This document shows positions 45,881 to 57,420 of a stretch of DNA of 64,000 bases, piece by piece. Positions within the stretch are counted from its first letter, which is position 1. Every line of letters begins with the position of its first letter. The stretch covers positions 64,975,068-65,039,067 of the forward strand of contig OU015503.1 in NCBI GenBank assembly GCA_907164885.2. The letters run 5' to 3'. The translations under genes and the position numbers were made by a program. Below the pieces are notes generated by a model. It saw only the letters and a list, made by a program, of their open reading frames with translations. It had not been told where the DNA came from and did not search any database. The stretch comes from Dolomedes plantarius (Eukaryota > Arthropoda > Arachnida > Araneae > Dolomedidae).

Positions 45881-48660
45881 TTGACTCAATGACTTACACC
45901 ACTTTGTCTTTCACCGCCTCATATACAAAAATTAAAACCTTTCAATTTTGCATAGTTCAATATAAAATATTAATACTTGTCAGACAGTCGAAAAAACTTT
46001 ATTGTTACACTCTTTCTAAGCAAAGCAATTCAGCAATATTTACCTAATTTATCCTATTAATTCCCCAAATTGAGCAATATTTCCATAATTAATTATTTAT
46101 AGTTACCACATTACGCCATCCTTCAGTGACGGATAAGCGGCACAAATATTAATTGTTATGGCACAAGAGAAATTACTCCTGCATCCCAAAAAGTTAACAC
46201 TCACGGCGTTAACATTCTCCCTTTTTGGAATTAGGAATATTTCACATATTAATACTTTTGGAGTGTAGCATTGCTATCCTCCGTTGGCACCGACGCTGTT
46301 TGCACTCTTGATTGGTTTGCCATATCACGTGGTCATCGCGTCGCTCTGATTGGTTAAGATTTTTATCTCTGACACTATTCTCTGCTTCGGACGCAAAGTG
46401 AACAAGACCTTAATCGTTTCACGCTAATTTACTTTTTAACAATTAATTTCGCTATTTTTATGTTTTTCTTGTGGAATTTTGAGGAAAATTTAATCACAGC
46501 TGGTTTCTGCAGGGTTTCAGCTGCATGTCTCAAAGAGAGATTCGATATTCTTTTCTGCTATTAGGGGAATATCCCTAAACGTTAACTGTACAAAACGGCA
46601 TCCTGGTCCCAGAAAATGGATATCTGACGTAAATGGATGTATCTGGGGCCCCTATAGAAATCCGAGCTGATGCATCGGTCATTTTGTTGCCCATTGTTAC
46701 CAAGTGCAATTTTTATTTGATATCAAAATTATCGATGTGTTATTTCTTCTACGAGTCTTATCTTAATTGACCTATTTTTGTAGAAACTTATATATTATAC
46801 GGAGCTATCAAGACTTATATAATAGCTGAAAAGGAATGAATTTTTTTACAAATAAATATTTTGCTTAGAAATCCTTCAACTTTGAATTATTCTTTTGGCA
46901 ACGTGTTAGCCTAGAGAAAAAAGACTAATTGAAGTCGTAATGCCGAGTTAGGAAGTTTTGAGATCGAAAATCCATCAATTGGTGATGAAACAGCTACAAA
47001 AGTATCGTGCTCTTTGTGTTTTGCAGGGATGTGGAAACAAGATGAAGGTTCATGAGTCAGCCTATATATTTAGGCGCTCTATGTGTATTTCAGTAGACAT
47101 TTTTTGTTGCTATGAGCTTGTGCTACGCTGTATTCACCCAATCAAAGTATCCCTTACAAAACCGCTCATAATCTATTTGGTTTAGCAAACATCTTGGCAC
47201 CCAGAGCTAGTAACGAGCATAGCAACGAAATACCCGAATATACCCTACAGTTTTCTTTCCAGAGCAACTACTAAGTACTACTAGCTACATGCTGTATTTG
47301 CGTTTCACTTATTTTAGCAAGAGCTAATATTTTTTTAAAAGTTTATAAGTTTACTGTTATTTTGCATGTGATATGCTGGAGTCCTGATTAAAGATGAGCA
47401 CTAAAGTAACGTCAAAAATTCTTTATCAGACTAAGAAAAACCAAATTCAAATTTCTAAGAACTCATAGAGCGATGATATACAGTATAATCAATTGTTACA
47501 TGCCATATAAGAAGAATAAATATTAACTGTTCCCCAATACGAAAAAAATTACGAGGAAATCCATAAAAAATTAAGAGGAAAAACCATGGAAGTAAAAATA
47601 AGAGAATACCCTCCAATTCCTCCAAGGTTCTCAAGAATCGAGCATAAGCTACTAACATCCCGGAGTGGCAAAAATTTGCCGTTCGACAGAAATTGTTTGC
47701 ATTCTAATTGGACTATGAATAGTTCCATTGTATGTGATAGTCATGCCTATTTCTTCCTTCTCTGTACCTTACACCGCATTTTTGTCGTGAAAAAGGAATT
47801 ACATTTAAATGTTCCTGTTGGCATTTCAGTCATCCCAAATATTTCAAACCTTCGAGAATATTAAGAAGTTGACTAACTTTGACGTTATATCCAAAGCGGT
47901 ACGGTTACGATTATAACCACAAATAACGGTTATGTCCACAGTGTATCCACACACGAGTCACTTTTAATCAATTCTAACCTACTTTGGTTTATAAAATGGA
48001 TAAAAAATAGAACATAAAGTTCACGTCTTCCAAAACCCCATAAAAAAAAAGAACTTTCCGTTCGTCTGATTTTCAAACTTAAGTTTTTCCATAAGCATCA
48101 TATCGTTTTTTCAAAGGAAAACGATAACATTAAATTATATAAAACTGAACTCTTTTTAAATTCTGGTGATTCAAAATTAGAAGTTTAATCGGAGTTTTCC
48201 GCTAACCTTTATTTTGCACAATGTAAATTCGATCTCTTGAAATTTTAAACTGACTTTTTGTTTATCTTTATTGACTCGTCTTTACTTATGACGAGTCTTA
48301 CTTGACTCGTCTTTACTTATGTAAAGAAATTCTTGTAAAAACGAATGAGAAGTTGCTCAGCGCACTGAAGAATGGTTAACTATTTGAACATAAATAATAA
48401 AAAGAAAGGGTTCAGTCTTTTAAGGTTCAAGGTAAAATAAGACCTTTTATCTCCCATGTTTAGCTTATACGTCAACCAGAGAAAATATATATTGCATAGA
48501 CGTTAAGAATTATCTCTATGGATTGGCAACGAGTGAGAAGAAAAATAGTTCGGAATGGAACTTCTATTTTTGTTTCTACTGGGTGCATATTATAGATGGA
48601 ACCTACGCTTGGATAAGAAATTCGAACATATTTTAAGTAGACATGGTGTTTAGTGGTATA
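45881..48660. other. Unassigned intergenic sequence
   Basis: No credible gene. 46195-46420 is a little GC-richer and has two GATTGGTT (CCAAT-box-like) motifs and a GTGAACAAGACCTTAA end reminiscent of the PIF/Harbinger MITEs, but no matching left end was found. Other short ORFs (46958, 47586) show no domain. Confidence 0.4.
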
Positions 48661-49479
48661 CAGTGGAACCTCGCTTAACGAGTACCTCGCATAACGAGTA
48701 TTTCGCATAACGAGCAAAATAAATCGTAAAAAAATGGCTCGCTTAACGAGCAACATTTCGCATAACGAGTGACGTAGAAGGAAGTCCCCTCTTCAAGTCA
48801 CTCGGATCTTCACGTCACTAGGATCATCAACGGCCGGAAAATAAGTATTTAAGGGTAGTCATGGATAGTTCGAGAAGTAAATATCATGGGACTGGAGGAT
48901 AACAATGATATTGAGTAGCTTGTGGAAGAGCACAATCAAGAGCTGTCCACCGAACAGCTAATAGAATTGCAGTGTCTTTCACAGCAATCAGTTGTAGAGG
49001 AGAGTTTGTCAGTGGAGAAGGACGAAGAAACGGCAAAGAAACAATCTTCTGGCGCAATAAAAGAAATTATGAAAGCATGGGAAACTGTTGCATCGTAAGT
49101 TACAAAGCATCACCCTGATGAGACGGTGGCTATGCGCGGTATAAATTTATTCAATGACAATGCGGTGATACATTTTTAGCAAATTTCGAAGCGCCAAGAA
49201 AAACAAATGTCGCTAGAGAGCTTTCTAGTAAAAAATTAGATATGTGTCATAAATTCGTAAATAATAAACTACATATGGATGATTTTGCTCCTTAAGAATT
49301 TATGTATAAGAAATTTTCTTTAATAAATGTTACATCTAAAAAATTTTGAGTATTTTTTGGCATGGGACACATTATCGTATTTTACATTAATTTATATGGG
49401 AAAACTTGTTTCGCTTAACGAGTATTTCGCATTACGAGTAAGACTCTAGAACGAATTATGCTCGTTATGCGAGGTTCCA

Positions 49480-49482
<3 letters not shown>
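48661..49482 (+). mobile_element. Tigger-like element with transposase remnant
   Basis: The ends CAGTGGAACCTCGCTTAACG and CATAACGAGCAT-type complement (right end GCGAGGTTCCACTG) are inverted and flanked by TA. CGCATAACGAG motifs recur in the subterminal regions. Internally deleted, 822 bp, with a degraded transposase C-terminus at 48890-49230. Confidence 0.92.
48890..49230 (+). pseudogene. Tigger transposase C-terminal pseudogene
   Basis: The frame reads MGLEDNNDIE, stop, LVEEHNQELSTEQLIELQ, then KKQSSGAIKEIMKAWETVAS, stop, and HHPDETVAMRGINLFNDNAV. The LVEEH-x-x-EL-T/S-x-EL pattern and the AI-K-x-x-x-x-W-E-x-V-x-x-Y-x-x-x-HHP block with F-ND-N are characteristic of Tigger transposase C-termini. 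At least two in-frame stops and loss of the DDE domain make it non-functional. Confidence 0.8.
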
Positions 49483-49563
<81 letters not shown>

Positions 49564-49564
49564 A

Positions 49565-49636
<72 letters not shown>
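49483..49636. repeat. (TA)n(TG)n compound microsatellite
   Basis: About 65 bp of TA followed by about 88 bp of TG. The TA part starts at the target site of the Tigger element. Confidence 0.97.
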
Positions 49637-51481
49637 CGTTCGTTCAAGTATTAGATTCTCATATATAACAAATTGCAGATTTGCAGAAGCCACTTTCATT
49701 CAATGTAGATAAATCATACGTTACATCTACGCCTTCCTCGATTGAAAAAAAAAGCATTCTTCAAGTAAATTTTGAAAATAAAACCCCTGGAAAGTATCTG
49801 TCTAAAGAAGTTCGATTATGTGTCTTTCCAAATGTTTAAGTTTTAAACTGAGAATTTATTTGAACTGTAGTCCAAAATCGCTTTCTCCCGAAAGCTATCT
49901 TGATTTTGAAATTTACTGAGATCACAAAACTTACTTTTAGCATATATAATAAGCAAAAGATAAAAATTCAAAAGTCTTTCTTTCAAAAGTCTGCTTCTTT
50001 TCGTTATTCTCCTCCCACGGCAAATTATTCACGCAAATTCACAACGCCGCCAAGAATCCATTTTCAAGGGGCCAGTCTCATGAATGAAAATGCAATTAAC
50101 GTGCGATTGGATCGTGCTTGGCTAATTAATGCATCTCACAGTTAATGTTAAGTTCACTTACAGTTGGCGACATTTTGTCCCTGCTGCCCACGAAGGTTAG
50201 CAGATCACGTCTCTTTTGTTTCCTTCCGTCAATTACTTAGCATAAATATTCACAAAGAAACATGAAAAAACAATGAAAACATGTTTATAAAGTACATCTC
50301 CCCAAAACCAAAACATTAAAAACGTTGCCAAAAAAAAATCAAACCAATTTAGCATTATTTTCACCAAATTTATACACCATTTTAACACAATGCTCAAAAT
50401 AATGCATTTATACACAAAATTTGAAATCTTTACCTTGAGTACTGATGTATGTTTAAGCCCGAAAACTGAGATGCCATCGCAAATTTTCGAATAATCGTTT
50501 TCTGGCCTCAATAATGATAAACCTTCCGAACAAATCATTCACCAAACTAATCGATTGGCATTTGAAACTATTTTATTTTTTTTAAATATAAATCGTCTGT
50601 TATGAAGATGTTGACAACATAGAAGAATCAAAACTTGAAGGTTAGTAAAATCATGTGCTTTGAATAATCATCCTTTAAATTAGTGGTTTGCATCTGTTGC
50701 TGTGGCATTAGTTTGATTTATACTAATGTTGCAGTGCTCTGAAACTTTGTAATCGACTTTTATTCTTCTCGAAAAGGAAAGAAAAAGCTCCTTAAGCCCT
50801 TAGATAAAGCTACCATTAACAAAGTGTCTTATCACTTAGTTTATTTCTTTTTTAATTTTTATTTTTTATGGAAATTAAATCAGATAATTTTTATCACTCA
50901 AAAGAAAGTGGAACTTTTTATCACTCAAAAGAAAGTGGAACTTTTTATCACTCAAAAGAAAGTACAAATGGATTTATTCGGAAATTCCTTTTATTCAACT
51001 TTACAATTTTCTAACTTTAAAAACATAGGGCTTTGGAAACAGAATTAATTTAGATTTGCTTTTTAACATAAGGAGTGTAGAATGACTCGCTGTAAGTTTT
51101 CCTTATTATTTTTTTACAGTTTATAGTTAAATTTAAAAGGCTACAGAAAAGACACAAAGTTAAACAGAAAAGAGAACTTTTAAATGAGGCGCCGCTTCAG
51201 AAAAAAAGTTCTCTGGTCAAGTTATTCTCCGTGTTAAACTACAAGGAATATTGCTCTTAGAATTTTTCCAATCACAGATTAGCGAAAGTATATTTAAAAA
51301 CTGTGTGTAGTTTTTAAATTTTAAAAGTTTCAGTTATTACTTTTTTCAGGGCAGGTAATTATGGATGCTTATCGCCACAAAATTATAATTTAATTTTTTT
51401 TAGATTAAAATAAATAGATTTTTAAAAACTCCACGCTATATTTTCTTACGCAAACAACGTGTACATTAGCTGGTCTCTATG
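49637..51481. other. Unassigned sequence with a 27-bp triplication
   Basis: No gene recognised. At about 50890-50966 a 27-bp unit (TTATCACTCAAAAGAAAGTG then GAACTTT) is repeated almost three times in tandem. Confidence 0.45.
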
Positions 51482-52761
51482 TTCTAAGACTGTGGTACAA
51501 CCTTTAGTTACCCCAGGGCCAATCAAACTTTAGTATAGGAATGTAAGGGCCAGAAACATTCCAGAAAGAAAAGGAATTACACATTGTATTCAAAAACTTT
51601 TATTAAAATTTATATTAAAAGAAGTTTAATATACTAGTTTCATATACCACTTCATTTTACAGTCGAGAAATCAATGTGATGATTGGCACTGCTTTCCTGA
51701 TACAAGTTTATCAATGTCCACTGTAAGTTCAGTAAGGCAAAGTCTCAGGCTCGATTCCAGTGAAGCACTTTCAATTCGATTTCCCTTTTTTTGATTTAAT
51801 TTGTTTGAGAGCAGAAAAAGTACTTTCGCACACGTATGTACTGCCAAACAACGATAACATTTGTAGAAAGAATTTAAGCGGTTTAGGAAAACGTTCTTTA
51901 GCAATCAGTTTCCAGAATTTTTCAGGGACATCACACTTTTTAGTCTGGTAGAATGGGTCTGCCTGAAGATCACAAATTTCCATTTGAAGGTCGCAGGGCA
52001 CCTCACTCATTTCAATATCCATGGGGTTGTTGAACAGAGCAAGTTTTGGTTTTAGGGAGTCAAAATCCCGGAATCTGTTCTTGAACTCTTTCTTGATATC
52101 TATTATTATTTCATGAAACATACTAAAATCTGTGTCACTTTTTTCTTCTTTCAACTGCTGACAAGATGGGAAGTGTGCCGAATTATTCGCCTTCAGCGCA
52201 ATTTGCATTACATCAAGTTTTTCCGGAAGCCCTCAATATGTTCATAAAGCTGGGAGATATTTTATTTTCTGCCTTTAAGGTTTAATTCATTTAGATGGGA
52301 TGTTAAATCTGTCAAAAAAGCAAGATTATTCAAAAATTGGATTTCTTCCAGTTTTTCTTAATACTCATGCCCAATGTTTTCATTTCTGAGAAAAGCTAAG
52401 GATTTCATTCCTCAACCCCAAAAAACTGTTGCAGGCAATTTCCAGCACTTAACCAGCGCACTTCACAGTACAATGAAATGTCATCATACTCAGCTTTCAA
52501 ATTGTCCAGAAATGCAATAACTGCTCTGTGTCTAAGGGCTTTATTGCCTGCCCTTATTAAATTTACAGAATTTACAACCCTTTTCATTGTCTCACTGAGC
52601 CTTAAAATTTTTTTCCACAGAACCTCCTGGTAGATAATGCAGTGGAAAAACAAAAAATTCATGCCTTTTTCTTTACACTGTCCTACTAACCCAGTTTTAT
52701 GACCAACTATTGCTTTAGCTCCATCTGTTGCAATGCCAGAGCACTTCACAAAACCTTCATA

Positions 52762-53756
52762 CAAGGTGCGCCCATAAAGTAACCGGACAAATTAAAAGAT
52801 CAACAATAAAATAAAAAAGGTGAAAGAATAATCACCTGGCTAGAAAGAGTGACATCTCAACTCTTGTTAAAGCCAGTTTAAACTGGTTTTTTAGTCGTTT
52901 GCATATCGAAACGCCGTAGTAATTTTCATTTACTGAGAAGGCATTGTACAAAAAAATTTGCTTCGGAATGGAACAACGTTGTAACATTAAATTTTGTTAC
53001 AAATTAGATAAATCTGCTACCGAAACTTTAGAGAGGCTTCGAACGGTATATAGTGATGCATCGTTATCAAGAACACGAGTGTATGAGTGGTACAACCGCT
53101 TTAAATGTGGGCGGGAAAGCATTGAAGATGAACCAAAGACAGGACGCCCTTAAACTTCAAAGGATGAGGAAAATGTGGAGAAAATTCGTTCTTAAAATCA
53201 AAGACTAAGGTGATGCTGATTGCATTTTTTGGTTACAAAGGACTTATTCACCACGAATTTGTTCCTGCAAATCAAACAATTAATCAGTATTTTTACAAGG
53301 AGGTGCTTTTTCGATTAAGAAACGGGATAAGGCGAGTTAGGAAGGAACTGTTTGATTCTCGGCAATGTTTTCTTTTACACGATAATGATAGGTTCCGTAC
53401 AGCAATTTCTGTACAACAATATCTTGCTAGGCATTCAATTACAGTGATAAATCACCCACCATATTCTCCCGACTTATCGCCAGCTTGATTTTGTTCCTTT
53501 TTCCGAAGCTGAAGATGACCATGAAAGGACAGAGAGAGATTTGAAAACGGCTCGGACATTAAATTAAATGTTACGAGTATTTTGCGAACGGTTAGTTCCA
53601 AGGCCTATAAACAGTGCTTCGATGACTTGGAGAAACGTTGGAAAAATTGTATACTCTCCTTTGGTGATTATTTTGAAGGAGTTGAATTTATTTGAAGGTG
53701 AGTAATATTTTTCTTATTTATAAAAAATTGTCCGGTTACTTTATGGGTGCACCTTG
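52762..53756 (+). mobile_element. DD34D mariner inserted in the hAT element
   Basis: The ends CAAGGTGCGCCCATAAAGTA and TACTTTATGGGTGCACCTTG are inverted and TA is duplicated at 52760-52761 and 53757-53758. Removing it restores the hAT reading frame across the site (VSK-Y-EGFVK). It encodes a deleted mariner transposase. Confidence 0.95.
52968..53560 (+). pseudogene. Mariner transposase pseudogene, internally deleted
   Basis: The N-terminal part reads LDKSATETLERLRTVYSDAS with RTRVYEWYNRFKCGRESIED and PKTGRP, the HTH_48-type DNA-binding domain of mariner/SETMAR. A stop follows at about 53152. The middle, including the first catalytic Asp, is deleted. The C-terminal part (from 53210) has FFGYKGLIHHEFVP, the second catalytic block (CFLLHDND) and NHPPYSPDLSPA. 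After Ala the frame breaks: GCT-T-GAT, so the third Asp, 34 residues after the second, is lost by an apparent 1-bp insertion. Confidence 0.9.
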
Positions 53757-55010
53757 TATTTAGAAACGACATCATCCTGTGCGTTGAATATGTCAGTACC
53801 TTTTTTGCTGGTTTCTAGTGATTTTAATTCCGTCAGTTCTTCATGAATTTTAAATTCTTCGTTTATTGTTCTGACAAAGATAAGGAGCTGGCTGATGTCA
53901 GTTATATATGTGCTCTCATCTAGAGCTAGAGAGTAAAATTCACATTTTTCCAAAATGCCCCTGAGAGAACTTTAAACTTCACGACACATATCATTAATTC
54001 TTCTACTTACTGTCTGATGAGACAAGGAAACTTTTTCAAAATTTTTAGCCATCTTATTATCTCCAAATGAAAATGCGATCTTTACAACGCATCTATTATA
54101 GCTCACCATCCCTAAAAGACTTTTTACTTTTAGCTAGCTCTAAACATACCTCATAAGATTCCTTTAACCCCTTAACGATCGCATAATTTTCTAGAAAACG
54201 CCTAAAAAAGTGCCTATTTTTTCCGGAGGATTCCATTTTTTTCTTTATCTGCTACATCTAGTCTTAAAAAAAACTATGCCGAATTACATTATAAATGATC
54301 TGGTGCTGCCATCTGGTATGTAAAATAAGAACTAAAAATTTTCAAGATAAATGAAATGGACTGATTTTAATCATTTTGGTGCATAACTTTTGAAAACTCC
54401 ATCCAGCCAGAATATCACGGGCACGAGAAATAGAGGACGAAACCTCAACCCGTAATTTTGAAGAGAGAGAGAAGGAAGGGGTTAAACCAGCAGCGTTTGA
54501 TTGTTGCTGAAAGATATTCTTCTGTCTAGTTAGTTTCAGCTTCAAATCATTAAACACACAAATTCTCTCACTTCCCTGGTATTGATCGTATTTTGATTTA
54601 TGCAAGCTGGTATAATGTCTACTCACGTTATACTCCTTCGAAATACATAAGACTTGAGAACAGATAACACACTGTGGTTTTCCTTTATGTTCAACAAAAA
54701 AGTAACTTTCTTGCCACTTTGTCTGAAATTGTCGTTTCTCATCTTCAACACGCCGTTTCTTAAGTTCCGCCATTTTAGGTACCGCTCTCGCATCAACGAT
54801 GACAACAATTTCTCGTCGTACTATATCTCTCAAAAATCCTCTCTCGTCAAATACAACCACTTCGAACAGCCCTGCGCTCCCTTTTATACGGAAAGAAAGG
54901 TAAACGATTTTTTTTTCAAATGTTAAATTAAAATATTTTTTCCAGTAAGAAAGGCAAGGGCCAACAAAAATGAATTGGCGGGCCGCAGGTTGGACCACAC
55001 TGTTCTAAGA

Positions 55011-55831
55011 GAAATATTTCCCGTAGCGTAACATAGTGATTGAAGAACTGCGGGTTCAACCGATACGTTGCCTAAAGAGCTGCTGCTATACAGCCAACTA
55101 GTTTTCTGTACAGTACCTCCGGCAAAGCCTTTGATTAATACCATGTTAACCTATGGGAATATGTTCACTTCTGAATTTTCCCTCCTCCAGGAAGAAAAAG
55201 TTACTTCATAAGGTAAACGATAAAAAACTGTACATTTCATTGTGTTAAATTTTGACTTCATCAAATAAAAATTTATTTCTCATATAAAACTCGTTTAACC
55301 AATTTTACATCAATATAATTGAAATCAACATTAATTGTAACTTAGGAAAAAGGTAAAACTTGGGAAAAGGTAACTTAGGAAATTTTTGCTGTACATCTGA
55401 GTACACTGTTTTATGAAAAAATTTTAATTATCAATGAGAATGTTTATTACGTAGTACTGTGCTAAATCAATAATTTTAATCCTGAGGCTTATGGGTAAAA
55501 AAATCCTTTATAACTCTTCAGAGCCTGTTTTATTAACTTAGCTACCAAATGCCCTAGTATCATGGACTGCTGAAACTAAATGTTACTAAATGGCCATCGT
55601 CCAAAAATATATTGCTCATATATTCAGTAAAAAAAATTTCTTTAGAGTGATAATCATCAAGAACACATCTAACTACTGTTTATCAAGTACCTTCAAACTG
55701 ATCAGAGAAGGATATAGAGACGATGCTTAGAAAGGCAAACAAACTATTCGTAAAACCCAGGAAAAAAAATAAAGAGGGAAAAGTATTATTCACTGGTAGA
55801 AACAACAGTGTAGTAAAATTCCTCTTGTGAG
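55011..55831. other. Unassigned sequence
   Basis: No gene or repeat recognised between the hAT and Mutator-like elements. Confidence 0.4.
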
Positions 55832-57420
55832 AAGGTATGTGACTACCCTCAAATCGCTGGTTTTTCGAAAAATTTCGAATTTTTTAAAAATTATTTTAAA
55901 TTAAGTTCAAACATTTAGGATTCCAAAAATGCTTTACTTTTGATTCAGGGATAATTAGAAGCAAAGTTCTAGCCCAAATTATAAACCGGAAATGAACTTT
56001 CTGAAACCGGAAGTGACCTTTTAAAGGGCCGCGGAAATGTAATCAATGCATTTATACAGCTATTCTTTACTTTTAAACAATTTTCATGCTCATTTTTCAC
56101 TTTTAATGTAGAATTAAGTTTCCTCTATTTACTTTTTATAGTTTTAAGACCATTATAAGACCATTAAAGGACTTTGTGGAAAGGGTAAACTAACTGATAT
56201 CTTTATAGACAAGCTACAGAACTATTATGGGATTGCAATTCGTAGCAATGTTGGAAATCTTCAAAATATGTAATCAGCAGTATTAGCTTCTTTTTTCATT
56301 GTTGCTCAAGCAATGAAAAGTCGATGCATGGACAGTGTCTTGAGGGTCCCGAAAGTAGGTGTAAATACAAGCAAGCATTGCATCATGGAAAGCAGTTTTC
56401 GGAAAAATCTCCAGGACTTCCAGATACAATTATTAAAATTATAAAACCAGCTTACTTAGAACTTTGCGATCAGGAGTTACTAAAAGAGTATTTGCATGAC
56501 ATGACCCAAAACAATAATGAATCATTTAACAATGTTTTGTGGAATATTTTGTTCAACTGCAAACATTGTTATTAGGGGCTTCTATTGCAGTGTTACTGTT
56601 TAATTCAGGTTTTATGGATCTCGTACCTGTTTTCAATTATTTAAAAATAAAAACTGAACCAGAAATGTTGAAAAAGTACATGGAAATTGACATTGAGCGA
56701 ATAAAGAAATCGAGACGACAAATTCTGCCAACTACAAAAACATCCAGAAAAATACTAAAAGCTAAAAGAAAATCAAAATTAATCAAAATGAAGCCACGGA
56801 AGCCTTGACTTACAAATATGGTGAATTTTGAGGTTGTAAAGTTTATACATAATTTTTTGTGCTACATTAAAATCTTTATTTGCGTTTTCTGGAAAACTGC
56901 ATTTTTCGTTTTTTACGTTTACGATAAATCTCATTTCTTAAAAGATTTCTAAGATATTGAAATAAAATTTTGTCACAAGGTTCTTCTCCTCTAGGGGTAT
57001 GTTATGAACTAAAATATAACTTGTAAGTATGTATTTATTAATTTAAGAGCTATTTTTATTGAATAATACATGAAATTTTAAAAAAAATCTTGTTGTGTAT
57101 ACAAAATTTGGTATATGTTAGTAAGTTTAAGGGGTATTGCAAATATTTTAGTTCATAACACAGGTAAATGATTTACTAATATAATGTTGAAAAGAAAAGT
57201 GAAATATATTGGTTAGATTTTGTTTTAGAAGATTTGGCGTAAACGCTAATTTTTACTAAAATTTGACTAAAAATTGCCTAAATTTGAAAAGTTAATGAAA
57301 ATTCAATTAAACTTTTTTTTAATTCATAGTTTTATTCCCTGTTCTAACTAAAAACACTTGTGTTTCATAGAAATTTCGTATTTTTCAAAAAAAAGTGCCC
57401 AAAAGGTAGTCACATACCTT
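55832..57420 (+). mobile_element. Mutator-like element with 16-bp TIRs, internally deleted
   Basis: AAGGTATGTGACTACC at 55832-55847 and its exact complement at 57405-57420 bound the element. The similarity extends inward through TTTTCGAAAAATTTCGAA-type sequence. The interior encodes the C-terminal part of a Mutator-like transposase (56160-56808). No long target duplication was identified at the edges. Confidence 0.75.
56160..56808 (+). pseudogene. Mutator-like transposase C-terminal pseudogene
   Basis: Successive frames read GKLTDIFIDKLQNYYGIAIR, a stop, then ESRCKYKQALHHG, SPGLPDTIIKIIKPAYLELC and LKEYLHDMTQNNNESFNNVL with W, then after a frameshift near 56545 a segment with LLLGASIAVLLFNSG and a Lys/Arg-rich tail to KMKPRKP. 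This order (T-D-x-x-ID-x-LQ-NYYG-x-AIR; W/RCKY/F-x-x-x; GLP-x-x-I-x-x-I-KP; LL-x-x-x-LHG-x-TQN-x-NESFNN-x-I/L-W) is that of a transposase-like family common in arthropod genomes and annotated as Mutator-like. Stops and frameshifts make this copy inactive. Confidence 0.75.

Larger units (their letters stand above)
51671..54773 (-). pseudogene. hAT transposase pseudogene (BED finger to dimerisation domain)
   Basis: Reading the reverse strand from ATG at 54773: KKRRVEDEKRQFQTKWQESY, then a BED/U1-like finger (CVICSQVLCISKEYNVSRHY, C-x2-C and H); an SLALDEST block near 53910 with the first catalytic Asp; CSGIATDGAKAIVGHKTGLV near 52730 with the second; EVRWLSAGNCLQQFF; an SHLNELNLK piece near 52290; and the C-terminal dimerisation region FLQMLSLFGSTYVCESTFSA, ending KLVSGKQCQSSH at 51671. 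The protein resembles the ZBED/GTF2IRD2/EPM2AIP1-type transposases. A stop near 53970, several frameshifts at 52210-52400 and about 51780, and the mariner insertion make it dead. Confidence 0.85.
51490..55002 (-). mobile_element. hAT transposon (Charlie-like) with 8-bp target duplication
   Basis: TTCTAAGA is duplicated at 51482-51489 and 55003-55010. The right end (reverse strand CAGTGTGGTCCAACCTGCGG) and left end (CTGTGGTACAACC) are inverted, with the left missing two bases of CAG. It encodes a decayed hAT transposase on the reverse strand and has a mariner element (52762-53756) inserted in it. Confidence 0.92.

Noticed and set aside
46195..46420. Promoter with paired CCAAT boxes
   Set aside because: The same GATTGGTT motifs occur inside MITEs in this window, and no gene starts nearby.
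49415..49712. ORFs of Tyr-Ile and Thr-His repeats
   Set aside because: Translation of (TA)n(TG)n.
50824..51048. 74-codon ORF with three repeats of FITQKKVEL
   Set aside because: The peptide repeat simply reflects a 27-bp tandem repeat. No start context or domain.
51760..51951. Forward-strand ORF inside the hAT element
   Set aside because: Antisense shadow of the transposase C-terminal region.
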